Made by a program: the position numbers and the translations under genes. A model generated the notes under the pieces. It saw only the letters and a list, made by a program, of their open reading frames with translations. It was not told the origin of the DNA and searched no databases. A DNA stretch of 64,000 bases from Paludibaculum fermentans_A (GTDB taxonomy: Bacteria; Acidobacteriota; Terriglobia; Bryobacterales; Bryobacteraceae): positions 5,766,001 to 5,830,000 of the forward strand of contig NZ_JBPJAQ010000001.1 of NCBI RefSeq assembly GCF_051172195.1. Direction: 5' to 3'. Shown here piece by piece: positions 52,361-61,122 of this stretch; within the stretch, counting starts at the first letter, position 1; each line of letters opens with the position of its first letter.

Positions 52361-52888
52361 ATGAAACTCACTCTCTTTGTATTGTCGCTGCTGGCTGTGC
52401 CGGCAATGGCGCAGTCGACGGTGAAGGACGCGCTGGCCAAGCATTGGAAGGTATCCGGGGAATTCACGGTAGCCGTCGCGTCGGCGATGCCGGCAGACGG
52501 CTACAACTTCCGGCCTTCCCCCGAAGAAATGACCTTCGGACAACTGATGGCTCACATCGCTGCCGCGGATGCGAATGCGTGCTCGAACGCCAGCGGCCTG
52601 CCGAAGCCGGAAGTGAAGGGTAGCGTGGCCGAGTGGGCAAAGGACCAGAAGAAGGACGTCGACCGCGAGGCCGCGATCGAGTTCCTGACGACGACCTTTG
52701 CATTCTGCGACAAGGCCATTTCGGGTGTGACATTGGAGCAACTGGATAAGGTGGTGGGTCCGCCGGCACGCAATCTCACCGGCTATGAGTGGCTGTGGAG
52801 CTACTTCACCCACACCGCCCACCATCGTGGCCAGGCCGAGGTCTACCTGCGTGTGAAGGGGCTCAAGCCGCCGGCATATAAGTTCTAA
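52361..52888 (+). CDS. Exported DinB-like four-helix protein
   Basis: A 175-residue protein with a clear signal peptide (KLTLFVLSLLAVPAMAQ), followed by a DinB/DUF664-type bundle. The metal ligands of this fold are present: His in FGQLMAHIAAAD and the pair in THTAHHRGQAEVYLR. DinB-like proteins are usually cytoplasmic thiol- or metal-dependent enzymes, so an exported version is unusual outside this lineage. The start is the ATG at 52361; a GTG at 52343 is in frame but would put charged residues before the signal. Confidence 0.83.
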   Translation: MKLTLFVLSLLAVPAMAQSTVKDALAKHWKVSGEFTVAVASAMPADGYNFRPSPEEMTFGQLMAHIAAADANACSNASGLPKPEVKGSVAEWAKDQKKDVDREAAIEFLTTTFAFCDKAISGVTLEQLDKVVGPPARNLTGYEWLWSYFTHTAHHRGQAEVYLRVKGLKPPAYKF

Positions 52889-52929
52889 GGGGTCCTGATT
52901 CAACGGCCGTCAGCGGTGCGAAAATGCCG

Positions 52930-52968
52930 GTGACGGCCCTTCTGTTTTCTGATATGTTAACGCTAACG
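52930..52968 (+). promoter_or_regulatory. Promoter and LacI-type operator of the fucosidase gene
   Basis: GTGACG (52930-52935), 17-base spacer and TATGTT (52953-52958) form a plausible promoter. TGTTAACGCTAACG (52955-52968) is a LacI/GalR-family style dyad with the central CG and one arm mismatch. It overlaps the -10, as expected for a repressor site. Confidence 0.5.
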
Positions 52969-52991
52969 CATCGGAAAGGAAGGAGTCTCCG

Positions 52992-54362
52992 TTGAAACCC
53001 CGGATTCCCTATTTGACACGTACTCTTATTGCCTGCCTGGTCTTCGCCGCCACCTGCGCTGCCCAGAAACTGCCCCCGCCGCTGCCGGCCCCGGCGTCGC
53101 AGGACGCCAAGATGCAGTGGTTCCGTGAGGCTAAGTTCGGCCTCTTTATCCATTGGGGCCTTTACGCCATCCCCGCCGGCGAGTGGAAGGGTAAGCCCAT
53201 CCCCGGCATCGGCGAATGGATCATGAATCGCGCCAAGATCCCGGTGGGTGAGTATGAACAGCTCGCCGCTCAGTTCAACCCGGTCAAGTTCAACGCCGAG
53301 GAATGGGTGAAGATGGCCAAGGATGCCGGCATGAAGTATGTCGTCATCACCAGCAAACACCACGACGGCTTCGCGATGTACCAGTCGGCCGTCAGCAAGT
53401 ACAACGTGGTCGACGCCACCCCGTTCAAACGCGACGTCGTCAAGGAACTGGCCCTGGCCTGCGCCAAGCACGGCCTGAAGTTCGGCGTCTACTATTCGCA
53501 AGCCCAGGACTGGCACGAGAAGAATGGCGCCGGCAACTCATGGGATTTCGGCCCCGATCCGCAGAAGGACTTCGACCAGTACCTGCGCGACAAGGCGCTG
53601 CCGCAGCTCAAGGAACTCATGACCGGCTACGGCCCCATGTGCCTGGTCTGGTTCGACACGCCGCGTATGATGACGAAGGAGCGCTCGCAGCCCTTCATCG
53701 ACGCCATCCACCAGATGCAGCCCGCCTGCCTCATCGATGGCCGGTTGGGCGCCTCGGGCGACTATCGCTCCATGGGCGACAACGTGATTCCGGGCACTGT
53801 GGTGAAGGAAGATTGGGAAGTCCCGGCCACGCTGAATCACACCTGGGGCTTCAAGAAGGATGACAACGAGTGGAAGACCACTCCGGACCTCACCTTCAAA
53901 CTGGTCGACATCGTGAGCAAGGGCGGCAACTACCTGCTCAACGTCGGTCCCACCTCTGAGGGCATCATCCCCCAACCCAGCCAGGACAACCTGCGCGGCG
54001 TCGGCAAGTGGTTGAAAGTGAACGGCGAATCCATCTACGGCGCCGGCCCGACTCCGTTCGGACCCGAGCTCGGTTCGCCCGATCCGGTGAAGAAAGACAG
54101 GGAAGGGAAGCCGTTCATCAATGCCAAAACCGATTGGCGTTGCACGACCAAGCCCGGCAAGCTCTACATTCACCTCTTCAAGTGGCCCGCGGGTCAATTC
54201 GAGTTGGACGGCTACAACGGTAAGGTGAAGAAGGCCTACCTGCTGTCCAAGCGCGGCAAATCGCTGAAGGTGAAGCAGGATGGCGCGAAACTCGCTGTTT
54301 CACTGCCGGCCGAGGCGCCCGATGCGATCGATTCCGTGATCGTGCTCGAGACCGCCAACTAG
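52992..54362 (+). CDS. Exported alpha-L-fucosidase, GH29
   Basis: A 456-residue glycoside hydrolase starting with TTG at 52992 (AAGGAG six bases upstream). A signal peptide (KPRIPYLTRTLIACLVFAA) leads to the GH29 barrel: WFREAKFGLFIHWGLYAIPA, VVITSKHHDGFAMY and FGVYYSQAQDWHE. The catalytic nucleophile is D222 in LVWFDTPRM. NYLLNVGPTSEGIIP is a family hallmark, and a small C-terminal beta domain follows. It removes alpha-L-fucose from glycans outside the cytoplasm. A LacI-type operator upstream suggests sugar induction, and a T-rich terminator follows. Confidence 0.94.
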   Translation: MKPRIPYLTRTLIACLVFAATCAAQKLPPPLPAPASQDAKMQWFREAKFGLFIHWGLYAIPAGEWKGKPIPGIGEWIMNRAKIPVGEYEQLAAQFNPVKFNAEEWVKMAKDAGMKYVVITSKHHDGFAMYQSAVSKYNVVDATPFKRDVVKELALACAKHGLKFGVYYSQAQDWHEKNGAGNSWDFGPDPQKDFDQYLRDKALPQLKELMTGYGPMCLVWFDTPRMMTKERSQPFIDAIHQMQPACLIDGRLGASGDYRSMGDNVIPGTVVKEDWEVPATLNHTWGFKKDDNEWKTTPDLTFKLVDIVSKGGNYLLNVGPTSEGIIPQPSQDNLRGVGKWLKVNGESIYGAGPTPFGPELGSPDPVKKDREGKPFINAKTDWRCTTKPGKLYIHLFKWPAGQFELDGYNGKVKKAYLLSKRGKSLKVKQDGAKLAVSLPAEAPDAIDSVIVLETAN

Positions 54363-54387
54363 CTCGACCGAACCGTACAGTCTGTCG

Positions 54388-54419
54388 AAGGCCCGTGTCC
54401 GCCCGGCACGGGCCTTTTT
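54388..54419 (+). terminator. Rho-independent terminator after the fucosidase gene
   Basis: AAGGCCCGTG (54388-54397) pairs with CACGGGCCTT (54407-54416) and is followed by a T-run (54415-54419). Confidence 0.88.
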
Positions 54420-54450
54420 GTGTCTGCAATCGGCTCTCCACAGGCCAGCC

Positions 54451-54491
54451 GGGACAGGTCCCTGTGTCACAATAATGTTGTGACAGGTCAC
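54451..54491 (+). promoter_or_regulatory. Overlapping dyads at the alaS start
   Basis: Three inverted repeats lie within 41 bases: GGGAC-AG-GTCCC (54451-54462), TGTCACAA/TTGTGACA with a five-base spacer (54465-54485), and GTGAC-AG-GTCAC (54480-54491). The last two overlap each other and the GTG start codon at 54480, so the RNA could form alternative hairpins that hide or expose the start. Confidence 0.5.
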
Positions 54492-57122
54492 GAGATTCGC
54501 CAGAAGTTCCTTGATTTCTTCGCCGCCCGCAATCATCGCGTCGTGCGTAGTTCTTCGCTGGTGCCCGGCAACGATCCCACGTTGCTGTTCACCAACGCAG
54601 GCATGAATCAGTTCAAAGACGTCTTCACCGGTCTGGAACAGCGTGATTACTCGCGCGCCACCACCGCCCAGAAGTGCGTCCGTGCCGGCGGCAAGCACAA
54701 CGATCTGGAGAACGTCGGCTATACCCGCCGCCACCATACGTTCTTCGAGATGATGGGCAATTTCAGCTTCGGCGACTACTTCAAGACCGACGCTATCGAC
54801 TTTGCCTGGGACCTGGTGACGAACGGCTATGGCCTGCCCAAGGACCGCCTGTACGTCACCGTATTCCGCGAGGACGACGAAGCCGAGGAGCTCTGGCAGA
54901 AGGTCGCCGGCGTCCCCAAGGACCGCATCTTCCGCCTCGACGAGAAGGATAATTTCTGGCAGATGGGCGAGACCGGCCCTTGCGGCCCGTGCTCCGAAAT
55001 CCACTTCGACCTGGGCGAGCACACCGCCGCTCCGGGCCGTGAGCACGAGAAGTTCCCTGAAGACGGCGGCGGCCGTTTCGTCGAGATCTGGAACCTCGTC
55101 TTCATGCAGTTTGACCGCGACCTCAGCGGGAAGTTCACCCCGCTGCCCCGGCCCTCCATCGACACCGGCATGGGGCTGGAGCGGGTGGCCGCCATCATGC
55201 AGGGCAAGCTCTCGAACTTCGAGTGCGACCTGCTCTACCCAATCGTCGAGGAAGCCGGCAATCTGCTGGGCAAGAGCGTAGGCGAAGACACCCGCACCGA
55301 CACCGTCCTGCGCATCTGCGCCGACCATGCGCGCGCCACCGCGTTTCTGATCAATGACGGCGTGCTGCCTTCGAACGAAGGCCGCGGCTATGTGCTGCGC
55401 AAGATCATGCGCCGCGCCATGCGCAACGCCCGCATGATCGGGTCAGGCGATCCGTTCCTCTACAAGTTGACCGGCTTTGTGGCCGACTTCATGAAGGCGC
55501 CTTATCCGGACATGCTGGAGAGCGTGCAGCGTGTGGCCCGCGTCGTGAAAGACGAAGAACACCGCTACGCCACCACCTTCCAGGTGGCCGAGAAGGTGTT
55601 CCACGACGAAGCCAAATCGGCCGCCGGCGAAGTGCTGCCCGGCCCGGCCGCCTTCAAACTCTACGACACCTACGGCATGGCGCTGGACGAGCAGGAGGAG
55701 ATGGCCCGCGAACTAGGCCTCTCCATCGACGTCGCCGGGTATGAAGACGCGATGCAGAAGCAGCGCGAACGGGCCCGCGCCAGTTGGAAAGGCGCCGAGA
55801 AGGCCCAGATCGCGCCCATTTATCAGGAGTTGCTCGGCGGCGGCCGTACCCAGTTCCTGGGCTACGAGACCCTGGAGCACGGCGCTTCGCAGGTTCTGGC
55901 CATCCTGGTCGACCAGCAGCGTGTCGACAGCGTCGGGCCCGAGACCGAGTGCGAAATCGTGCTCGACCGCACTCCGTTCTATGCCGAATCCGGCGGCCAG
56001 GTGGGCGATACCGGCGTCCTGGTGAGCCCCGAGACAGGGGAGCCGCTGGCGTACATCACGCGGACTTATCCGGCTGTTCCGGGCCTCAGCGTGCACAAAG
56101 CGCGCACCGCGGGTACGTTGACGACCGATCAACTCGTCGCGGCCCGCGTGAATGATACCGGCCGCTTCGCCACCATGCGCAACCACACGGCGACCCACCT
56201 GGCGCACGCCGCTCTGCGGCAGGTGCTGGGCAAGCACGTGAAACAGGCCGGCAGCGTCGTGGAACCGGGACGCCTGCGCTTCGACTTCTCGCACTACACG
56301 GCCGTGGACGCCCAGGAAGTGGCTGAAGTGGAGCGCCTGGCCAACGAGCAGATCCTGCTCGATGTGCCTGTTACCACGGATGTCATGGAGCTGGACAAAG
56401 CCATCGACACCGGCGCCATGGCTCTGTTCGGGGAGAAGTACGGCGAAAAGGTCCGGGTCGTTTCGGTGCCCGGTTTCAGCCGTGAACTCTGCGGCGGCAC
56501 GCACGTCCATCGCACCGGCGAGATCGGCCTGCTGAAAGTGGTCTACGAAGGTTCCATCTCGGCCGGCGTACGCCGCATCGAGGCCCTCACCGGCGCCTCC
56601 GCCCTGAAGCGCTTTCAGGAGACGACGGACACCCTGCACAAGGCGACCTCCGCCCTGCGCACTTCGGAAACGGAGTTCCTCGACCAGATAGACCGTCTGC
56701 TCGCCCAGCAGAAGACCCTGGAGCGCCAGATCGAAACGCTCAAGGAGAAGGTGGCCCATGCGGCCGCCGCCGGACTGGAAGCCCAGGTGCGCGAGATCAA
56801 GGGCGTCAAGATCCTCTCGGCCGTGGCCGATGGTATGGACCGCGCCCAGATGCGCAATCTCGCCGACGGATTCCGCAATCGCTGGAAGTCGGCCGTCATC
56901 CTGCTGGCCTCGGGTGAGGAAGGCAATGTGGCCATCGTCACGGCCGTCACGAAGGATCTCACCGCCAAAGTGCACGCCGGAAAACTGGCTGGGTCCATCG
57001 CCCAGGCCGTCGGCGGCAAGGGCGGCGGACGCCCCGACATGGCGGAAGCCGGAGGCAAGGACGCAGCGGCCCTGCCAGCCGCGTTGGCCGCGGCCAGCGC
57101 CAGCGTCGAGGGCCTGCTCTAG
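54480..57122 (+). CDS. alaS: Alanyl-tRNA synthetase
   Basis: Charges tRNA-Ala and edits mischarged Ser or Gly. I use GTG at 54480 (TGHEIRQKFLDFFAARNH), giving 880 residues. A GTG at 54420 would start inside the terminator of the previous gene. The class II catalytic core has LLFTNAGMNQFKDVF, the motif-2 region (RHHTFFEMMGNFSFGDYFK) and motif 3 (DTGMGLERVAAIMQG). The editing domain carries HTATHLAHAALRQVLG with its zinc histidines and the ligand pair in CGGTHVHRTGEIG. The C-terminal DHHA1-type domain has the Gly-rich GGKGGGRPDMAEAGG. Several dyads lie over the start codon. Confidence 0.95.
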   Translation: MTGHEIRQKFLDFFAARNHRVVRSSSLVPGNDPTLLFTNAGMNQFKDVFTGLEQRDYSRATTAQKCVRAGGKHNDLENVGYTRRHHTFFEMMGNFSFGDYFKTDAIDFAWDLVTNGYGLPKDRLYVTVFREDDEAEELWQKVAGVPKDRIFRLDEKDNFWQMGETGPCGPCSEIHFDLGEHTAAPGREHEKFPEDGGGRFVEIWNLVFMQFDRDLSGKFTPLPRPSIDTGMGLERVAAIMQGKLSNFECDLLYPIVEEAGNLLGKSVGEDTRTDTVLRICADHARATAFLINDGVLPSNEGRGYVLRKIMRRAMRNARMIGSGDPFLYKLTGFVADFMKAPYPDMLESVQRVARVVKDEEHRYATTFQVAEKVFHDEAKSAAGEVLPGPAAFKLYDTYGMALDEQEEMARELGLSIDVAGYEDAMQKQRERARASWKGAEKAQIAPIYQELLGGGRTQFLGYETLEHGASQVLAILVDQQRVDSVGPETECEIVLDRTPFYAESGGQVGDTGVLVSPETGEPLAYITRTYPAVPGLSVHKARTAGTLTTDQLVAARVNDTGRFATMRNHTATHLAHAALRQVLGKHVKQAGSVVEPGRLRFDFSHYTAVDAQEVAEVERLANEQILLDVPVTTDVMELDKAIDTGAMALFGEKYGEKVRVVSVPGFSRELCGGTHVHRTGEIGLLKVVYEGSISAGVRRIEALTGASALKRFQETTDTLHKATSALRTSETEFLDQIDRLLAQQKTLERQIETLKEKVAHAAAAGLEAQVREIKGVKILSAVADGMDRAQMRNLADGFRNRWKSAVILLASGEEGNVAIVTAVTKDLTAKVHAGKLAGSIAQAVGGKGGGRPDMAEAGGKDAAALPAALAAASASVEGLL

Positions 57123-58103
57123 GTGCTGGACGCCGTCGTAGTGGGCGCGGGGCCAACCGGCCTCGCGTGCGGTATTGAATTGAAGCGGCGCGGCCTGTCC
57201 TGTGTCCTGTTCGACAAGGGCTGCCTCACCAATTCGCTCTACCACTACCCCACGAACATGATGTTCTTCACCACTCCGGAACTGCTGGAGATCGGCGACA
57301 TCCCCATGACCAGCGTGGGCGAAAAGCCGGTGCGCGTCGAGGCGCTGAAGTACTATCGCCGAGTGGCCGACCACTACGGCATCGACATTCACCAGTACGA
57401 GCGGGTGATCGGGTTCGAAGGCTCGGACGGCGATTTCACCATTCACTCGGAAGACCGCCAGGGCCGCAAGCTCTCCTACCAGGCCCGCAAGGTGATCCTG
57501 GCGACCGGCTACTACGACCGTCCCAACTATCTCAACGTGCCCGGTGAAGAACTGCCCAAGGTAATCCACTACTACAAGGAAGCGCACCCCTACTACGCGC
57601 ACGACGTGCTGGTGGTGGGTGGGAAAAACTCCGCCGCCATCGCCGCCCTGGAGCTGTTCTGGACCGGCGCCCGCGTCACCATGGTGCACCGGCATCCGGC
57701 GCTGCACGGCAATATCAAGTACTGGATCAAACCCAACATCGAGAACCGCATCAAGGCCGGCGAGGTGAAGGCTTACTTCGACTCATCGGTCGAGAGCATC
57801 GAGCCGGATGCAGTCAACCTGATCACGCCCGAAGGCCGGGTTCGCCTCAAGAACGACTTCGTTTTTGCCATGACGGGCTACCGGCCCGATACCGATTTCC
57901 TGGAGCGCCATGGCATCCGCTTCGACCTCGAAAGCCAGCGGCCGCGGCTCAATCCCGAGACGCTGGAAAGTGAGCGCGCCGGGGTCTACCTGGCGGGCGT
58001 ACTGGTCGCCGGGATGCACACCAACGAGATCTTCATCGAGAATGGCCGCTTTCACGGCCGCCAGATCGCTGACGATGTTGCCTTGAAGCTCGATCGCGTC
58101 TAA
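57123..58103 (+). CDS. ypdA: YpdA family bacillithiol-disulfide-reductase-like flavoprotein
   Basis: A 326-residue FAD/NAD(P)H oxidoreductase starting with GTG immediately after the alaS stop. The FAD site is VVVGAGPTGLACGIELKRRG, the NADPH site is VLVVGGKNSAAIAALELFW, and the C-terminal motif is GVYLAGVLVAGMHTNEIFIE. The sequence has the YpdA hallmarks YHYPTNMMFFTTPELLEIGD and ILATGYYDRPNYLNVPGEEL. YpdA reduces bacillithiol disulfide in Firmicutes, and many acidobacteria carry it too. No redox CxxC is present, as is normal for YpdA. It is probably co-transcribed with alaS. Confidence 0.9.
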   Translation: MLDAVVVGAGPTGLACGIELKRRGLSCVLFDKGCLTNSLYHYPTNMMFFTTPELLEIGDIPMTSVGEKPVRVEALKYYRRVADHYGIDIHQYERVIGFEGSDGDFTIHSEDRQGRKLSYQARKVILATGYYDRPNYLNVPGEELPKVIHYYKEAHPYYAHDVLVVGGKNSAAIAALELFWTGARVTMVHRHPALHGNIKYWIKPNIENRIKAGEVKAYFDSSVESIEPDAVNLITPEGRVRLKNDFVFAMTGYRPDTDFLERHGIRFDLESQRPRLNPETLESERAGVYLAGVLVAGMHTNEIFIENGRFHGRQIADDVALKLDRV

Positions 58104-60238
58104 CGGATGCGGAACAGCCCGATACTCTCCACTCGCTCGACCAGTTCCACACCCCAGGCATCCGGCGAAGCCAGGAACGACTCGCCTACCGGTCCGTGGC
58201 CCTCCCTTCCGATCCTGGTCACAATCCAGCGGTAGCCTGCATTCTTCACAAACTTCACGGCCGAATGCCGGTACATGCGATTCGGCGGCGCCTGCATCAC
58301 CGCGCGGTCCGACACCTTGCGCCAGGCGCGGTCCATGCCCTGGACGTACATCGCAACCCGTTGCGGCGAATCCACGTTGACCATCATGGCCCACGCGCCA
58401 TCCAGCGGCACCGGCCGGTCGGGCCGCAGTTCCCACGTCATGCCTTCCTTCGAATTCGTCCAGGACTGCCAGCGCGAGGCGCGGTTGCCGTCCACCGCCA
58501 GCCAGGCATCGCCCGCTTCGGGCCAGGAGTGCAGGAACCAGTTCCTGGAAACCTTCACCGGCCGGCCATTCCTCACGATGCCCGCTTCGGCGATGCTCCA
58601 GGGAGCCAGGAATGGCTTTTCCATGCGCAGCCGCACCGCGCGCACAAACTGCTGCGGCCAATCGCAGCGCATGGAGTAGAGTTGCTCCGGCAGGCGTCCG
58701 GAGGCGAGGTCCAGCGAAGCCGCCATGTTGTCGAAGGCAGCCGAGGGCAGCGGACCCAGCGGCGCGGTCGGCAGGTAGGCATACGGCAGGCCATAGAGGT
58801 CCAGCAGCGGCTCATCCGGTTTCAGGTGCGCCGCGGCCTTCTTCAGGAAGCTGTACTCGTACAATTTCGCTGTCAGATAAGAGTCTTCGCCCTGGATGCG
58901 CAGCGCGGCCTCCCAGGGCATGCCCTTCAACCGCCAGGCCCACGGGTTGGTATAGGTGTTCATCACCGCTGGCCAGGCCGACAGGGCGTGCAGCAACACA
59001 ACCACGGTGAACACCTGTCGCGGCAGCACCATTGCCAGGGCCAGGCAGTAGAAAGCCAGCGCCGGCATCAGGAAGCGCGCCCCCACGTTCTGAGTCCAGG
59101 GCAGCGTCAGCACTGCGGCGGCGGCCAGCACCGCCCGTCCGGCCGGTTTCTTCCACGCCAGGAGAACCAGCGGCAGCAGCAGGAAGACCGGACCGATCAG
59201 GCCCTGCAAGGCCACTCCGTCCACCGTGATCGCCCAGGGCAGCTGTCGCCACGAGACCCCGTAGTCTCGTAAGTACTGGCCCAACGATTGTTCCATGGCT
59301 ACGTGGAACGCATCATTCGGAAAGATTCGGTTGCCCAGGGGGGCCAGCGGATTGCCGGTCAGCACCAGGTCACGCAGCATCCAGGGCAGGATGGAGAGCG
59401 ACGAGGTTGCAGCAAACAGCACCGCGCCCCGCCAGCGCCGCCGCCAGAGGATCCACGCCAGCGCCGCCGCCACCACCACCAGGCCCGTGATCTTCACCGC
59501 ATAGCAGAAGCCCGCGGCCAGTCCGGCATAGGCCAGCCAGCTATCGCCCGGTTCTTGCCACTCTTCCAGCAGCAGGGCAAACACAGCCACGGTGAAGAAC
59601 ACGCCGGCGGCGTCGTTGTAGGCGGCCACTCCGCTCATGCCGGTAATCGGCGACAGGGCGTATAGCGCGGCGGCCCCAGCCGCTGTCTCCTGCCGCAGGC
59701 CGAGTTGCGTCCCGATGCGCCACAGCAGGGGTACGGTGGAGCAGAGCAAGGCGAAATGGAAGCAACTGGCCGCCGAGTAGCCGCCCACCGCCACTGCCGG
59801 CGCAAAGAGCGTCTCCAGGCCCAGCGGCAACATCTCATAGAATCCGATGCGCGTGGCAAAACCGTGCAACCGCAGCCACTCCGCCACCAGCCCCAGGTGA
59901 TAGGTCACGGCATCCGGTTGGGTGGCCGGCGCCAGCGCGTTCACGGCATACAGCACCACGAATGGTGCGAAGACCAGGGCGATCCACGGCGGTCTGGTCC
60001 AGCGGACCGGAAGGCGCCACCCACGCACACCCAATGCGGCCGCACACAGGCACAACGCGATGAGCGCGGACTTGGTCGCCAGACCGGAAATCAGCAGCAG
60101 ATAGACACCCAGGCTGAGGAGGGGCGCCCCGCACGCCAGCGCATAGGTCCAGTGCGGAGCACGCCACCGCCACGCCGCTTGGCCCGCGCCCAGAGCCGCC
60201 CCCGTCACCAGCACCACCGCTGCAAGAATCCAGGTCAC
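58100..60238 (-). CDS. Multi-pass membrane glycosyltransferase-like protein (GT-C/GT39 type)
   Basis: A protein of about 712 residues. The start is uncertain; GTG at 60238 (TWILAAVVLVTGAALGAG) leaves room for divergent promoters, with GTG 60262 and TTG 60271 as alternatives. There are about 11-13 transmembrane helices. The first extracytoplasmic loop has the acidic element QPDAVTYHLGLVAEWLRLHG, which resembles the catalytic D-x-x-x-Y-H of lipid-linked-sugar GT-C enzymes. AYNDAAGVFFTVAVFALLLE is also typical. The C-terminal about 200 residues are soluble and probably periplasmic. The donor and acceptor are unknown. It shares the stop tetranucleotide CTAA with ypdA. Confidence 0.75.
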   Translation of the reverse strand: MTWILAAVVLVTGAALGAGQAAWRWRAPHWTYALACGAPLLSLGVYLLLISGLATKSALIALCLCAAALGVRGWRLPVRWTRPPWIALVFAPFVVLYAVNALAPATQPDAVTYHLGLVAEWLRLHGFATRIGFYEMLPLGLETLFAPAVAVGGYSAASCFHFALLCSTVPLLWRIGTQLGLRQETAAGAAALYALSPITGMSGVAAYNDAAGVFFTVAVFALLLEEWQEPGDSWLAYAGLAAGFCYAVKITGLVVVAAALAWILWRRRWRGAVLFAATSSLSILPWMLRDLVLTGNPLAPLGNRIFPNDAFHVAMEQSLGQYLRDYGVSWRQLPWAITVDGVALQGLIGPVFLLLPLVLLAWKKPAGRAVLAAAAVLTLPWTQNVGARFLMPALAFYCLALAMVLPRQVFTVVVLLHALSAWPAVMNTYTNPWAWRLKGMPWEAALRIQGEDSYLTAKLYEYSFLKKAAAHLKPDEPLLDLYGLPYAYLPTAPLGPLPSAAFDNMAASLDLASGRLPEQLYSMRCDWPQQFVRAVRLRMEKPFLAPWSIAEAGIVRNGRPVKVSRNWFLHSWPEAGDAWLAVDGNRASRWQSWTNSKEGMTWELRPDRPVPLDGAWAMMVNVDSPQRVAMYVQGMDRAWRKVSDRAVMQAPPNRMYRHSAVKFVKNAGYRWIVTRIGREGHGPVGESFLASPDAWGVELVERVESIGLFRIR

Positions 60239-60273
60239 AAATGATAGGATATTCGCAACCACTGGGACCAAGC

Positions 60274-61122
60274 ATGAATCATCGTAGAGACTTCCTAAAG
60301 ACAGCCCTGGCCGCGATGCCGGCAGCCGCCCTGGCCAGGACCAGCGAAGTGCGCCTCGGCGCCCAAAGCTACAGCTTCCGCGACCGCGATCTCGCCGGTG
60401 CCATCGCCGGCTACCAGGCCGCCGGCTTGAAATACGTCGAACTCTTCTCGGGTCACATCGAGCCCACCGGGACTAAGGAAATACCGGTCAGCCGCGAGGA
60501 ACTCCGCAAGTGGCGGCTGGAAACGCCCCTCAAACACTTCGAGGACGCGGCGGCCAAAATTAAGGCAGGCGGGCTGACCCTGGTCGCTTACAACTACAGC
60601 TTCCGGGAAGATTTCACCGATCCGGAGATCGCCCGCGGCTTCGAGATCGCCAAGGCCCTGGGCGTGCAATGGATCACTGCTTCCTCGAATGTGACCACCG
60701 CGAAGCGCATTGATCCCTTCGCCAAAAAGGCCAAAATCATGGTGGGCATGCACAACCACTCCCGCATCGCCCCCAACGAATTCGCCACGCCCCAGAACTT
60801 CGCCAACGCCATGGCCGGGACCAGCGAGTACATCCGCATCAATCTCGACATCGGCCACTTCTGTGCCGCCAACTTCGACCCGGTGGAGTATCTGGACAAG
60901 CACCACGACCGCATCCTCACGCTCCACATCAAGGACCGCAAGAAGAACCAGGGCGACAACATGCCGTTCGGCCAGGGCGATACACCCATCCGCGCCGTGC
61001 TGCAGCTATTGAAGTCGAAGGGCTATGACAATCCGCCCATGATCGAGTACGAGTACAAGGCGCCCGATACCGTGGCCGAAGTGAAGAAATGCGCGGACTT
61101 CTGCCGCGCCGCTCTTGCTTAG
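60274..61122 (+). CDS. Tat-exported xylose-isomerase-like TIM-barrel protein
   Basis: A 282-residue sugar phosphate isomerase/epimerase-type protein. The ATG at 60274 opens a twin-arginine leader (NHRRDFLKTALAAMPAAALA). The AP-endonuclease-2 type barrel shows LGAQSYSFRDRDLAGAIAGY, YVELFSGH, NLDIGHFCAANFDPVEYLDK, DRILTLHIKDRKKNQG and the conserved glutamate in PPMIEYEYK. The metal-binding Glu, Asp and His positions look intact. Exported family members are common in acidobacteria and planctomycetes and are linked with keto-sugar metabolism. The substrate is unknown. Confidence 0.85.
   Translation: MNHRRDFLKTALAAMPAAALARTSEVRLGAQSYSFRDRDLAGAIAGYQAAGLKYVELFSGHIEPTGTKEIPVSREELRKWRLETPLKHFEDAAAKIKAGGLTLVAYNYSFREDFTDPEIARGFEIAKALGVQWITASSNVTTAKRIDPFAKKAKIMVGMHNHSRIAPNEFATPQNFANAMAGTSEYIRINLDIGHFCAANFDPVEYLDKHHDRILTLHIKDRKKNQGDNMPFGQGDTPIRAVLQLLKSKGYDNPPMIEYEYKAPDTVAEVKKCADFCRAALA

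Noticed and set aside
54420..54479. Longer alaS start at GTG 54420
   Set aside because: It lies on the T-run of the fucosidase terminator and adds non-conserved residues; GTG 54480 gives the normal N-terminus.
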